From contig JADFZW010000001.1 in NCBI GenBank assembly GCA_015232355.1, positions 62,001 through 126,000 of the forward strand: 64,000 nt of DNA, read 5' to 3'. The position numbers were made by a program, and so were the translations under genes. Below, in pieces: positions 54,909 to 63,940 of this stretch; position 1 is the stretch's first letter, and every line of letters starts with the position of its first letter. Source of the DNA: Oligoflexia bacterium. GTDB lineage: Bacteria; Bdellovibrionota; Bacteriovoracia; Bacteriovoracales; Bacteriovoracaceae. The notes beneath the pieces are model-generated. The model made no database searches, was not told the DNA's origin, and saw only the letters and a program-made list of their open reading frames with translations.

Positions 54909-55027
54909 AATTTCCCTCCAAAGAAAGAATAATAAAAAATCAATTGTAGTTCCAATTGTAGTTTAATTTACAATTCCAATTTTAATTTCCAATTTCAATT
55001 TTAAGGCAAATAATACCATTCTTGAAG

Positions 55028-55042
55028 TTTTTTTTTTTTTTT
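55028..55042. repeat. T15 homopolymer in the divergent gap
   Basis: Fifteen consecutive T lie between the lipoprotein gene and the 55277 gene. The gap 54909-55276 also has repeated TTCCAATT/CAATTGTAG units (54944-55003) upstream of the lipoprotein start. Such a tract can vary in length and alter promoter spacing; I see no clear -35/-10 pair next to it. Confidence 0.8.
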
Positions 55043-55276
55043 ATTGCATTACCGACTATTTATATCAGACATATTAATTAATATATTACTAAAATATACT
55101 TGAGTAAAAAACTTTGACCTGGAATTTTTAATACTTCTAAATATTTATTGATTTCAAAACCATAATTTTTTAGCTTTTTTACTTTACTAAATGTCAAACT
55201 TAATTGTAAGCAACTTTAAATAATTACACTAACCTGATAATATTAGTCTGTTAACTAGTAACTGAAAGGAGCTCTT

Positions 55277-58087
55277 ATGAAATCACCTCTTCTCGTTATC
55301 TTTGCCTTAATTTTTGTTTTTTTTAGCAATGCTACTGCCACTACTACTACCTCTTCTTCTAGTACTCACACCAGATCAACTCCAAAAACAATTTCCGACA
55401 AGTTAAAAGAGTTCACCTATAAATTTAATGGTGAAGTTGAAATCAATTACGATTTAGAGACACTTTTAGTTTCACACTTCCTCGATATAAGAAGAGAAGT
55501 ATTATCATATCCTGATGATAAAGAGATGCAAGAAAAATTAAAGAAAATCCTTAGCAGCTTCAAACTCTTCAAAGAGGATTTTTTAAGCAAATATCAAAAT
55601 AGCTGGCCGATCGTAAATGAGAAGATCCATAACATAAATAGCAGAGATGCAATCAATACAAGTGCTCTCGCTATCTGGGTTGAAAGACAAATTAATTTTA
55701 CCTTCTTACTCTTTCAAAATGATTCCACAAAAAATATTAATCTCTCTTTAATAGATTTAAAAATAGAAAATTTTAGCATCAATACAAATAACAAAACAAT
55801 CTTAGTACAATACCAAGCTACCTTAAATGGAATTAGAAAATTTGATTCTCATTATAATAGTACCTCTAATAATGATATTAATGAGAGTCCACTTAAAATT
55901 GGAGATCAATTTAGTGTACCTAAAAATACCTTACGTCGCTACATCGATGATTTAGGAATTGATGAGTTTTATAATAGTGCAGTTAATGCCATCAAAGCAG
56001 AAGATATCATTAGCATAGGAATTGAAGCTGATATTTTTTTAAACAAAACTAGTGATGGTAATGTAAAAAATCTTTGCTACGAAAAGAGAGGGAAAATTAT
56101 CTCTCCTCTTAACTATTTCTATTACTTTTCTTCCACTTATGTGAACTGTACAAATGACATAACTCCCTCGATTAATTTAAAAGTAGTTGATGTGCAAGTT
56201 AAGAGTGAAAATTATGATATCTATCCTGAGTACCATCGTTTAATGGAAGATGGTAATGTTGATATCTTTATTTTCTTTAATAAAGTAGGAAATGAAGCTC
56301 CTAGAAAAAGTAAACAATTGTTGGCCCTCCTAAAAAAACGCGGGTTCATTGAACAAAAATTGCGAGAGGGAAGATACATTTTAAATAAAAGTGTTAATGA
56401 TATAAATTTTAAAGTTGAAGTAGTTGTGCAAGAAGAGTTGGCGGCCGTTCCCAATCTTCCACAACAAGAAAATCCTTTTACCCTGCTAGCAACTGCTGTT
56501 CGTAATGAAGAAATTATAATCTATGATGGCCACTCTGGCTTTGGTGGTAATTTATCCGAAGTATTTTCTACATCTGAGGCATATCCTGCAAATAAATATC
56601 AAATAATTTTTTTAAATGCCTGCTACTCTTACTCCTATGCTATTAATGAAATTTTAAGTGCCAAAGCACTTAAAGATTTTGATTTTAAAAACTTAAATAT
56701 TGATGTAGTGGCCACCTATAAATCATCTGTTATGTCTGCTGCCTTAAAAGATTACTTTATTGAAAAACTTTTAGCGGCCGCTGCTATTTACAAAAAGAGT
56801 GCTGGAGAATGGAGTGCTGAGGATAAGAAAAATTTAAGTTGGTTTGCAATTATAAAGAAGATAAATGCTTATGATACTCACGATGCCATCTATTTGGTGA
56901 GTGGCGAACAAGGAAATGACTATCAACCAGGAAAAAGAGAATTTCATTTTGAACCAGATAGTGAAGATACAATTACTGTTCTAAAGAGAATTATTTTAGC
57001 AGATATTTATCCCCCTAGTATCAAGAAAAAAGCATTAGAGCATTTACTTAATCTCGAAGCAAGCAAACATAGTGACTACAAAGAAGTACTTGCATCATTA
57101 CAAAATATTTGCTTAGAGTACAAAAAAAGCATTGACCGAGATGTGCTCTCAGAATTATTTCACATCGATTCTTGCCAAGTTAGTAAATTTACCTCTGCAT
57201 ATCCCTACACTATAAATAATGTCACATGGGATAGCAAAACTATTTTCTATTACAACTATACTACTTCTAGTGATTCGACTACTACACAAAAATTAAGTAG
57301 AGTTGTTATTCCTCGACCTAAACAAATCTCTAATTATTTATTTAAAGATGGGATCTCATTTTATGATGATGGAACTATATGGTATGCAGGACTTGCTGAA
57401 CCCATAGAAGATAAAGAGAAAAATATCACCTATATAGAATCTATAAATTTTTTCAAAGATGGCAAAATTTCAGGTGGAAAATTTTTAAATAACTATAAAT
57501 GGAATGGAATCACCTTCATGGAATTTATCTCTTTTTATGAAAATGGTAATGTAAGTTCTGGTAAGAATAAATTCCCTGTTGCTTTTTATGAAATTCAATT
57601 TAAAGCAGCAGGATGGCTTTCCTTTCATAATAACGGCAAGTTTTCAGGAGGTGAACTTTCTCAAAATGTTGAACTACAAGGAATCGAATTTAAATCCTAC
57701 ATCTCCTTTACAGAAAATGGAAAAGTCAAGTCTGGTGTTTTGGCCAAAGATCAAATCATTTCAAATATACCTCTAAAGGCAGACGCTTATATTGAACTTT
57801 TCGAGAATGGACAACTAGCTGCAGGCAATATCAATGGAAGAATTATTTATCAAGATCTTCCACTACATAATTGGATACGCTTCTATGAAAATGGGCAAAT
57901 TGAAAATGCATATCTTTATCAAGCAGTTTCAGTTAAAGGGATTGATTTTATAGAGAGTATTTCCTTTTATCCTAATGGAAATATTAAAAGTGGAAAATTA
58001 GCAAAAGATACAACTATTCAAGGGATCTTTTTTAAACAAAATTCCTATATCAATTTTAAAGAAGATGGACAGATTGTTAGTCCTTGA
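55277..58087 (+). CDS. Secreted paralogue of the 49670 protein: clan-CD-like domain plus YwqK/MORN-like repeats
   Basis: AAAGGAG precedes the ATG. The signal peptide (residues 1-22, FALIFVFFSNATA) has no lipobox Cys, so this copy should be released or periplasmic, unlike its lipidated paralogue. A Thr/Ser linker follows. The shared domain covers about residues 35-600 (TISDKLKEFTYKF, LETLLVSHFLDIRREVLSYP, YHRLMEDGNVDIFIFFNKVG). The putative dyad is His419 in IYDGHSGFGG and Cys449 in IFLNACYSYSYA, a better clan-CD match than in the paralogue. About nine repeats of about 30 residues (ISFYENGNVSSG, ISFYPNGNIKSGKL) form residues 695-936. The stop overlaps cutA by 11 bases. Confidence 0.77.
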   Translation: MKSPLLVIFALIFVFFSNATATTTTSSSSTHTRSTPKTISDKLKEFTYKFNGEVEINYDLETLLVSHFLDIRREVLSYPDDKEMQEKLKKILSSFKLFKEDFLSKYQNSWPIVNEKIHNINSRDAINTSALAIWVERQINFTFLLFQNDSTKNINLSLIDLKIENFSINTNNKTILVQYQATLNGIRKFDSHYNSTSNNDINESPLKIGDQFSVPKNTLRRYIDDLGIDEFYNSAVNAIKAEDIISIGIEADIFLNKTSDGNVKNLCYEKRGKIISPLNYFYYFSSTYVNCTNDITPSINLKVVDVQVKSENYDIYPEYHRLMEDGNVDIFIFFNKVGNEAPRKSKQLLALLKKRGFIEQKLREGRYILNKSVNDINFKVEVVVQEELAAVPNLPQQENPFTLLATAVRNEEIIIYDGHSGFGGNLSEVFSTSEAYPANKYQIIFLNACYSYSYAINEILSAKALKDFDFKNLNIDVVATYKSSVMSAALKDYFIEKLLAAAAIYKKSAGEWSAEDKKNLSWFAIIKKINAYDTHDAIYLVSGEQGNDYQPGKREFHFEPDSEDTITVLKRIILADIYPPSIKKKALEHLLNLEASKHSDYKEVLASLQNICLEYKKSIDRDVLSELFHIDSCQVSKFTSAYPYTINNVTWDSKTIFYYNYTTSSDSTTTQKLSRVVIPRPKQISNYLFKDGISFYDDGTIWYAGLAEPIEDKEKNITYIESINFFKDGKISGGKFLNNYKWNGITFMEFISFYENGNVSSGKNKFPVAFYEIQFKAAGWLSFHNNGKFSGGELSQNVELQGIEFKSYISFTENGKVKSGVLAKDQIISNIPLKADAYIELFENGQLAAGNINGRIIYQDLPLHNWIRFYENGQIENAYLYQAVSVKGIDFIESISFYPNGNIKSGKLAKDTTIQGIFFKQNSYINFKEDGQIVSP

Positions 58088-58415
58088 TAGTCGAATTATC
58101 TACCCAATTATCTATCCATTGAAGATAACTTTCATTTCCCTGTTCAATATCATAGCTAATAATACAAGGACAAGTGTAGGGGTGATTTGCAGAGATAGCA
58201 TCTTTAACTTGATTAAATAAACTCTTTTTTGTTTTTGCTATCATTATAGTTTCTGCTGACTCTTCCAACTTACCCTCCCAAAAATAGAGAGAGGTCGCAT
58301 TTTCAATTAAATTAGCACAAGCAATAAGTTTTTTTTCTAAAAGTAATTTAGCAACTCTCATTGCACTCTCTTTATTTGGAAAGGGAGTATAGATAACACA
58401 AAATTTTGTACTCAT
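58077..58415 (-). CDS. cutA: CutA1 divalent-ion tolerance protein
   Basis: CutA is a small trimeric cytoplasmic protein linked to copper and other divalent-ion tolerance. The family landmarks are all present: KLIACANLIE, SLYFWEGKLEE, MIAKTKKSLF, NHPYTCPCIISYDI and the end YLQWIDNW. The length of 112 is normal. AGGAT lies ten bases before the ATG. Confidence 0.94.
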   Translation of the reverse strand: MSTKFCVIYTPFPNKESAMRVAKLLLEKKLIACANLIENATSLYFWEGKLEESAETIMIAKTKKSLFNQVKDAISANHPYTCPCIISYDIEQGNESYLQWIDNWVDNSTIKD

Positions 58416-58790
58416 AATATATTCATCCTATGCATAATCTCGGCATAATCTAGGTAAAACAATATTATTATTTGTTAGAAATTGTAAGATTTGTTTTTCA
58501 AATATACAAGGTGCGATTTGATATCCTTAGTTTAATTTTTTTTTAAAGTAATCAGAGACAATTTTTCCACTCTGGTATCTAAATGATCATGATAAATTTT
58601 TCTATTTCTCTTACAATATCATTCATTAAGAAGAGTGAAGTGTGCAAGTTAATAAAAATAAAGCTGTAAGTTTTTGTCACAAAAATTCATCAACATCTCT
58701 AATGACATGTCATAAGGTTTGCATATAAATAAAACAAAGGTAGAGATCAGAAAGATCAAAACCAAAAAAATAAAAAAAAGGAGTAAATTA
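58416..58790. other. Non-coding gap between cutA and the lipoprotein protease gene
   Basis: The gap of 375 bases is AT-rich and carries the divergent promoters of cutA and the 58791 gene, neither of which I can place with confidence. An open frame continues upstream of 58791 to 58719, but a good SD at 58779-58783 argues that it is not translated. Confidence 0.5.
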
Positions 58791-60083
58791 ATGAAAACAC
58801 CTCTACTCAAAAAACTCAAAAATTTAACAATATCAACTTCCTTACTCTTTCTCTTAATGGCCATAGTGTCATGTAAAAATATTTCCGCTCCAAACAATAC
58901 AAATCTCTCTCCAGAAAATCTTAACGTATCTAACACTGATAATGAGAGCGACAAAAACAGTGATAAGAACAGTGATAAAATGACCAAAGCGATTGTAGGA
59001 AGTATCGATTGGCTTTCTGTTGTTAGTTTAAACAAGGCCCGCGAAGTACAAATGAATGTTAAAGCAGTTGGATTAATCGATATACCTTCAATGGATAGTA
59101 GATGTACTGCTTTTTTAGTTAGTGAAGATATGATCATGACTAACTGGCATTGCTTTCCAAGTGCAAATGATGCCGCTGGCGCCAGAGCTTATTTTGATTT
59201 TACCTCTGAAAAAAGTGGTCGTACGTCTTACAAAACTGGCAATTCATTTTTGTGTGAGGAACTTTTGTTAACTTACGAAACACTAGATGTAGCAATACTT
59301 AAATGTAGTGGTAAACCTGGAAAAGCATATGGAACACTAAATTTAGAAGAGGAGAAGGTAGATCGAAGTATAGGAGATGATATCTATGTAATCCACCAAA
59401 ATTGTGATTACTATACAGATACAGAGTGTGCTCCAACTAAAAAGTTTTCTCCTGGTAAAGTTGTAGATAAAGGAGATGCATTAGCACCAGCTCGTGATAT
59501 GGATCTCTTTTACGATGCCGATACTTTAGGTGGATCATCTGGTAGTCCAGTATTTAGTACTTCAAGCAATCAAGTGATCGCTCTTCATCACAATGGACAT
59601 GGAATAACATATTTTAGCAACGGACGAGGAGATAGAAACTCTGGTGTACCAATGGGATTAATCGTTAATTACTTAAAAAATAATTATCCAGAGATATTTG
59701 CAAAAATATTTAATCGAAGTAACAGTAACAGCAGTAACAGTGGTGATGGTATGATCACATTAAATCAGAACCAAGTAAATGCACATGGTGGTCTGTTAAG
59801 TCGTAATAGCAAACTTTTAGGAAACGTTGATAGCGCAAATGATATACACTATTACAAATACAACCAAACCACTAATGGAAGTTTAAGTATAACCTTAAAT
59901 TACGATTCTAAAAAAAGAGATTTCGATTTGTACTTATTAAGTGATGCTAAAAACATCTTGGCCAAAAGTGAGTCTGCTGGAGATCTTGATCGATTAAATA
60001 AAACACTAAAGGCCGGAACATACTATATAGCAATCAAAGGTTATAATAGCGCTACTGGATCATACACTCTGACTGTAAAATAA
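58791..60083 (+). CDS. Lipoprotein trypsin-like serine protease with C-terminal PPC domain
   Basis: The start is the ATG at 58791, behind AAGGAG; the longer frame from 58719 is rejected. The signal peptide ends MAIVSCKN, a lipobox. The trypsin-fold triad is His120 in TNWHCFPS, Asp166 in LDVAILKC and Ser250 in GGSSGSPVF, the glutamyl-endopeptidase (V8) type of serine motif. Residues about 335-430 are a bacterial pre-peptidase C-terminal (PPC) domain: DIHYYKYN, RDFDLYLLSDAK, AGTYYIAIKGYN. A Ser/Asp/Asn repeat (KNSDKNSDK) follows the lipobox. Likely a surface or periplasmic protease. Confidence 0.92.
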   Translation: MKTPLLKKLKNLTISTSLLFLLMAIVSCKNISAPNNTNLSPENLNVSNTDNESDKNSDKNSDKMTKAIVGSIDWLSVVSLNKAREVQMNVKAVGLIDIPSMDSRCTAFLVSEDMIMTNWHCFPSANDAAGARAYFDFTSEKSGRTSYKTGNSFLCEELLLTYETLDVAILKCSGKPGKAYGTLNLEEEKVDRSIGDDIYVIHQNCDYYTDTECAPTKKFSPGKVVDKGDALAPARDMDLFYDADTLGGSSGSPVFSTSSNQVIALHHNGHGITYFSNGRGDRNSGVPMGLIVNYLKNNYPEIFAKIFNRSNSNSSNSGDGMITLNQNQVNAHGGLLSRNSKLLGNVDSANDIHYYKYNQTTNGSLSITLNYDSKKRDFDLYLLSDAKNILAKSESAGDLDRLNKTLKAGTYYIAIKGYNSATGSYTLTVK

Positions 60084-60102
60084 AATTAAAAAATTAAACA
60101 AA

Positions 60103-62313
60103 TTAAACAAAGGGAACTACGATTACTAAACGGGTTCCCTTTTTATATACAGAGTTTACAACTACGGCCCCTCCCATCTCTTCAACCACACTTTTAATAG
60201 CACTCATTCCAATACCTCTACCAGAGGTAATAGATACTCCCTCAGACAATGAAAATGATTCATCAAAAATATGTTGAATAACCGTATTGTCATCATTTTC
60301 AATTTTATCTTTGCTCATTCCAATTTTTAACAACTTTTCTCTGATTTTTTGTGGATCAATGCCTCGACCATCATCTTGAATAGTAATCTTTAAAGTATTA
60401 TTATTTTGATATTTTTGAATAGTAAAGGATACCATTATACGACCATTTATTGGCTTGCCCAAACGTTCTCGCTCCTCTGATGTTTCCAGACCATGATCAA
60501 CTATATTCATGAAAGCATGTTCAAGCACAGTAGATAATTTAGTATAGTTATCTGCATCTACTTTTATCTCATTACCTTGGAATATTATTGGATCTACATT
60601 TTTATTTCTTTTTTGAGCTTGCTTTGAAACTAAATTATCATATGCCTGAAATAAATGTATTATTGGAATTTTTACAAATTGGTCCACCAAAGTTTCAAGC
60701 AAAGGATTCTTTTCACCTAAAACTTTTGATAGTTTTTTAGTATAATTTTTTAATTCAGAGATATTTATTTCAGTTCTATGTTGGCCATCAACTATTGCAT
60801 CCCCTAAAAATGAGTGAAAACTAGAAATCCTTTTGTTAAAAAGATTATTTATAGTAACAATATTTTGTTTCATTCTTGGCAAGTAAGATAAATATTTTTT
60901 ATCATTAGAATTGACCTCTGTTCCTGCCGTTACTCCTGCTACTTCATCTAATTCTGCTTCATAGTTATGAAGAATCACTTGTAAATCAGTAAGTGAATAT
61001 ACTCCACAGCCACCCTTTAGAGAGTGTAATAGTATCTTAATCTTTTTTATATTAAAATAATTTATATCTGACTCTGCTTTTTCCAACAAATCCTCTAACT
61101 CTATGATCATCTTTCTTGCATCTTTTAAAAAGATAACAAATTGTTTTTTATTTTTGATAAGATTAATTATCATGCTGGCATAATCTAAATTTTTTTGTGC
61201 CTCCAATTTTGCTTGTTGTTCTTGAGTTCTATCTGTTGCCACCATAACTACACTAATAAGCTTTTTGCTTAAATCAAACATTGGATAATACTCTAAAGAA
61301 ATAAAACGACGATCATATTTTTTAACCGATGATGGGCCTAGTTTACAAATATCTTTAAATGGAATTTTTAATTCGAAAAGTGCCTTAATCCATTTTTTAA
61401 TATTTTCTGATTCTTTTTCATCAACTGAGATTAATTCCCAAAGAAACTTGCCATCAGGCTGACACTTCATTAAATCAATAGTTGCTTTAGTATAATTAGG
61501 AAGACACTTACCACTACTATCAAATACCACCAATCCCTGACCTAAACTATCAATCATCATGTTAATTAATTGCTCAGTATTTTTTCTTTGAGTAATATCA
61601 CGAGAAACTGCAACGTATAGATCGTTAGTAATCTTTGTAATAGATGTTTCAATAGGAATAACCTTTCCATCTACATGAGTTAAGTATTGTTCTCCACTCC
61701 ACTTTCCATATTTCCAAACATCTTCCCATACACTCTCAATCTGTTTGTTAAGTTCTTGATGAAAATGAGATTTCCAATCTACGTTTAAAACTTCGCTCAA
61801 ACTTTTATATCCTAAAAGTGAGAGCTGTGCTTTGTTAGCAAATAGGTATGTAGCATTTTGATTTAGTATGGCCATTCCATCTACTGAACTCTCAATGGCC
61901 TCCATCTGCATTCGCGCTAACTCTTCCGTTTTCTTTTTATCTAAAACACTATTAATTCTAAGAGTGACTTCTTCTGCTCTAAAAGGTTTATTAATGAAAT
62001 CATCTGCACCTAAAGTTATTGAATCATTACAAGACTCTTCTGTACCAAAACTAGTCATAACTATTATTGGAGTGTTTTTGATTCTTTTATCAGGATGTTC
62101 CTTGATTTTTTTTACTAACTGCAAACCATCCATTTCAGGCATTTGCATATCTGTTATTACAATCTCAATATTACGATTTTCTTCTTTTTGTAAATCTTCC
62201 AAAGCAATTTTTCCATTCAGGGAATGGATCACTTTATGTCCCAGCTTATTTAAAAGAAAAACAGTTTTTTTTGCTTGTAATTGAGTATCTTCCACTAACA
62301 GAATAATGCTCAT
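60103..62313 (-). CDS. CheA-like hybrid: receiver, PAS domains, Hpt-like and HATPase domains
   Basis: Domains in order: a receiver domain (residues 1-125; ILLVEDTQLQ, phospho-Asp in VITDMQMPEMDG, Lys in FINKPF), a PAS domain (about 138-245, ending SRDITQRKN), a second PAS-like unit (about 250-370), an Hpt-like helix bundle with the His in ILLHSLKGGCGVYS, and a CheA-type HATPase domain: HAFMNIVDHGLETSEER, QDDGRGIDPQKI and GRGIGMSAIKSVVEEMGG. It lacks the CheW-like regulatory domain of true CheA. A kinase that phosphorylates its own Hpt and passes phosphate to a partner receiver is the likely role. The membrane protein gene is just upstream in the same direction. Confidence 0.93.
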   Translation of the reverse strand: MSIILLVEDTQLQAKKTVFLLNKLGHKVIHSLNGKIALEDLQKEENRNIEIVITDMQMPEMDGLQLVKKIKEHPDKRIKNTPIIVMTSFGTEESCNDSITLGADDFINKPFRAEEVTLRINSVLDKKKTEELARMQMEAIESSVDGMAILNQNATYLFANKAQLSLLGYKSLSEVLNVDWKSHFHQELNKQIESVWEDVWKYGKWSGEQYLTHVDGKVIPIETSITKITNDLYVAVSRDITQRKNTEQLINMMIDSLGQGLVVFDSSGKCLPNYTKATIDLMKCQPDGKFLWELISVDEKESENIKKWIKALFELKIPFKDICKLGPSSVKKYDRRFISLEYYPMFDLSKKLISVVMVATDRTQEQQAKLEAQKNLDYASMIINLIKNKKQFVIFLKDARKMIIELEDLLEKAESDINYFNIKKIKILLHSLKGGCGVYSLTDLQVILHNYEAELDEVAGVTAGTEVNSNDKKYLSYLPRMKQNIVTINNLFNKRISSFHSFLGDAIVDGQHRTEINISELKNYTKKLSKVLGEKNPLLETLVDQFVKIPIIHLFQAYDNLVSKQAQKRNKNVDPIIFQGNEIKVDADNYTKLSTVLEHAFMNIVDHGLETSEERERLGKPINGRIMVSFTIQKYQNNNTLKITIQDDGRGIDPQKIREKLLKIGMSKDKIENDDNTVIQHIFDESFSLSEGVSITSGRGIGMSAIKSVVEEMGGAVVVNSVYKKGTRLVIVVPFV
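60109..60142 (+). terminator. Probable terminator overlapping the end of the hybrid kinase gene
   Basis: AAAGGGAAC (60109-60117) pairs with GTTCCCTTT (60134-60142), followed by TTATAT. It can end the plus-strand protease transcript. The last codons of the minus-strand hybrid kinase lie inside the same DNA, so it is embedded in coding sequence. Confidence 0.5.
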
Positions 62314-62321
62314 AGGTAACT

Positions 62322-62636
62322 CTAACCTTGATTCTTTTGAATGCTTCGGGCCCGCATGCTTGGATCAACTCGCCTGAGCAACAAATAATTTAATATAATC
62401 GATAAAACTACTATGCTAAAAATAAACAAAGCAAATTTTGCAATACTGATTCTAAAGAGTATTCCATCTATAATTTCAGAGGAGATGTGGCCTAGTACTA
62501 GAGTTTGATTAACTATCCATAAACTAGTAATAGAAACAATAACTCCTTCAAAAAAAATCAAAATCAAAAATATGATAAATATCTTTTTTTTGAAATCATT
62601 TTTAATTTCTATATATATATTCTTTAGAAAATTCAT
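62322..62636 (-). CDS. Small two-helix membrane protein upstream of the hybrid kinase
   Basis: The ATG at 62636 follows GAGAGGG at six bases and is preferred over the longer frame from 62741. The 104-residue protein has TM helices at about residues 17-40 (IIFLILIFFEGVIVSITSLWIV) and 66-89 and a basic C-terminal tail. The gene ends eight bases before the hybrid kinase start, so they form an operon. It looks like the membrane sensor half of a split receptor, which is inference from position and topology. Confidence 0.65.
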   Translation of the reverse strand: MNFLKNIYIEIKNDFKKKIFIIFLILIFFEGVIVSITSLWIVNQTLVLGHISSEIIDGILFRISIAKFALFIFSIVVLSIILNYLLLRRVDPSMRARSIQKNQG

Positions 62637-62888
62637 TTGATCCCTCTCTATATCTCCCTCTCTCTTTAATCCCTTCATAAATAATATTACTACCTTTTGT
62701 GATTCTTTAGAAGAAAGTTTTACCTTTAAAAAAGAATACAAAAGATAATAGTCTACAAAAATGATCTATAATTAACATATATAAATTATATTAATCTTAG
62801 ATTAACTACTAATATATTAACTGCTATAATTAGAATTATTCTTGATATGTTTTTTTCATCTTAAATAAATTCATTTGAAGGAGGAGAA

Positions 62889-63398
62889 ATGCAAAAGTAT
62901 TTTATCTACTGCTCGATTTTGGTAATTTTATCAATATTCACTCTGCTTTTATCTAGTACATGCTATTCTGAAGATAAGAGTGCTGGTTGTGGACTTGGAA
63001 GTTTGGCGGCACCACAACAAACACTCATTTCAACAACTACTGCTAACATTGTTGATTACTTTCTTCCATCTAAGATTTCAGCAACAACTACTGGCACCTC
63101 TGGTTGTGCTAAACACTCACTAGTAATGAAACATAAGATGGATCTTCACTACACTCAAGTAAATTTTGAAAATCTAAAACAAGAAATTGCAATGGGTGGT
63201 GGAATTTATACCCAGGTATTTGGTCGGACTTTAGGATGTAATGATGAAGTCTATCCAACTTTCTCAGATAGGATGCAAAAAAATTATCAGCGCATCTTCA
63301 TTCAAAACAATGACAATTCAGTAAAAGCATTAGATAGTGTTAAATATATAATCAAGGGCGATCCAATACTTTCAAAAAAATGTAATGTTGGAGCATAA
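62889..63398 (+). CDS. DUF3015 family secreted protein (first of tandem pair)
   Basis: AAGGAGGAG lies just before the ATG. A signal peptide (residues 1-27) is followed by the DUF3015 landmarks: AGCGLGSLAAPQ, then TTGTSGCAKHSLVM and a C-terminal DPILSKKCNVG. The function of the family is unknown; members are periplasmic and conserved Cys residues suggest disulfides. It is paralogous to the next gene, with a 29-base gap, and they probably share a transcript. Confidence 0.87.
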   Translation: MQKYFIYCSILVILSIFTLLLSSTCYSEDKSAGCGLGSLAAPQQTLISTTTANIVDYFLPSKISATTTGTSGCAKHSLVMKHKMDLHYTQVNFENLKQEIAMGGGIYTQVFGRTLGCNDEVYPTFSDRMQKNYQRIFIQNNDNSVKALDSVKYIIKGDPILSKKCNVGA

Positions 63399-63427
63399 GC
63401 TACCAGTTAGAATAGGAGGAAAATTAA

Positions 63428-63940
63428 ATGAAAATTTTTATCAATACAATTTTTTTAACAATTTTTTTATTGTTCTCTTTGATTTTATCTACAAGCATTT
63501 GGGCCGGAGGAGATACTAGTACAGGATGTGGTGTTGGTTGGTATGTAACCAAATCTATGACCACTATTGGTGCCACTACTCGAGCAAGTACCAATGGTAC
63601 TTTTTCAAATACTCTAGCTATGACGTCAGGTACTTCTGGTTGTGCTCGACATAGTATTGTTATGAATGAAAAAATGGGTTTGCATTTTATAGCAGCAAAT
63701 TATCAAAATATTCTACAAGATCTTTCACAAGGAAATGGTGAATATTTACTAGGTCTCTCACGTACTATGGGATGCTCCGATAATGTAAGTAACATTTTTT
63801 CTACGGAAGCAAGATCGCACTTTTCAGAGATCTTTCCAATTGTAAATGGCCAAGAAAATCCTGAAAGATCATTGCAATCCTTAAAAAAAGTAATAAAAAA
63901 CAATCAAATTCTAGTCAGCAATTGTAATATTTTAGGTTAA
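63428..63940 (+). CDS. DUF3015 family secreted protein (second of tandem pair)
   Basis: AGGAGG precedes the ATG by eight bases. The signal peptide ends near residue 25 (STSIWAGG). The shared landmarks are TGCGVGWYVTKSM, GTSGCARHSIVM and the end ILVSNCNILG. It aligns along its whole length with the preceding gene, so the two arose by tandem duplication. The remaining 60 bases of the window are AT-rich and show no gene. Confidence 0.87.
   Translation: MKIFINTIFLTIFLLFSLILSTSIWAGGDTSTGCGVGWYVTKSMTTIGATTRASTNGTFSNTLAMTSGTSGCARHSIVMNEKMGLHFIAANYQNILQDLSQGNGEYLLGLSRTMGCSDNVSNIFSTEARSHFSEIFPIVNGQENPERSLQSLKKVIKNNQILVSNCNILG

Noticed and set aside
58649..59137. Open frame antisense to the lipoprotein protease gene
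   Set aside because: The product is a shadow of the protease coding sequence, and no SD or family motif is visible.
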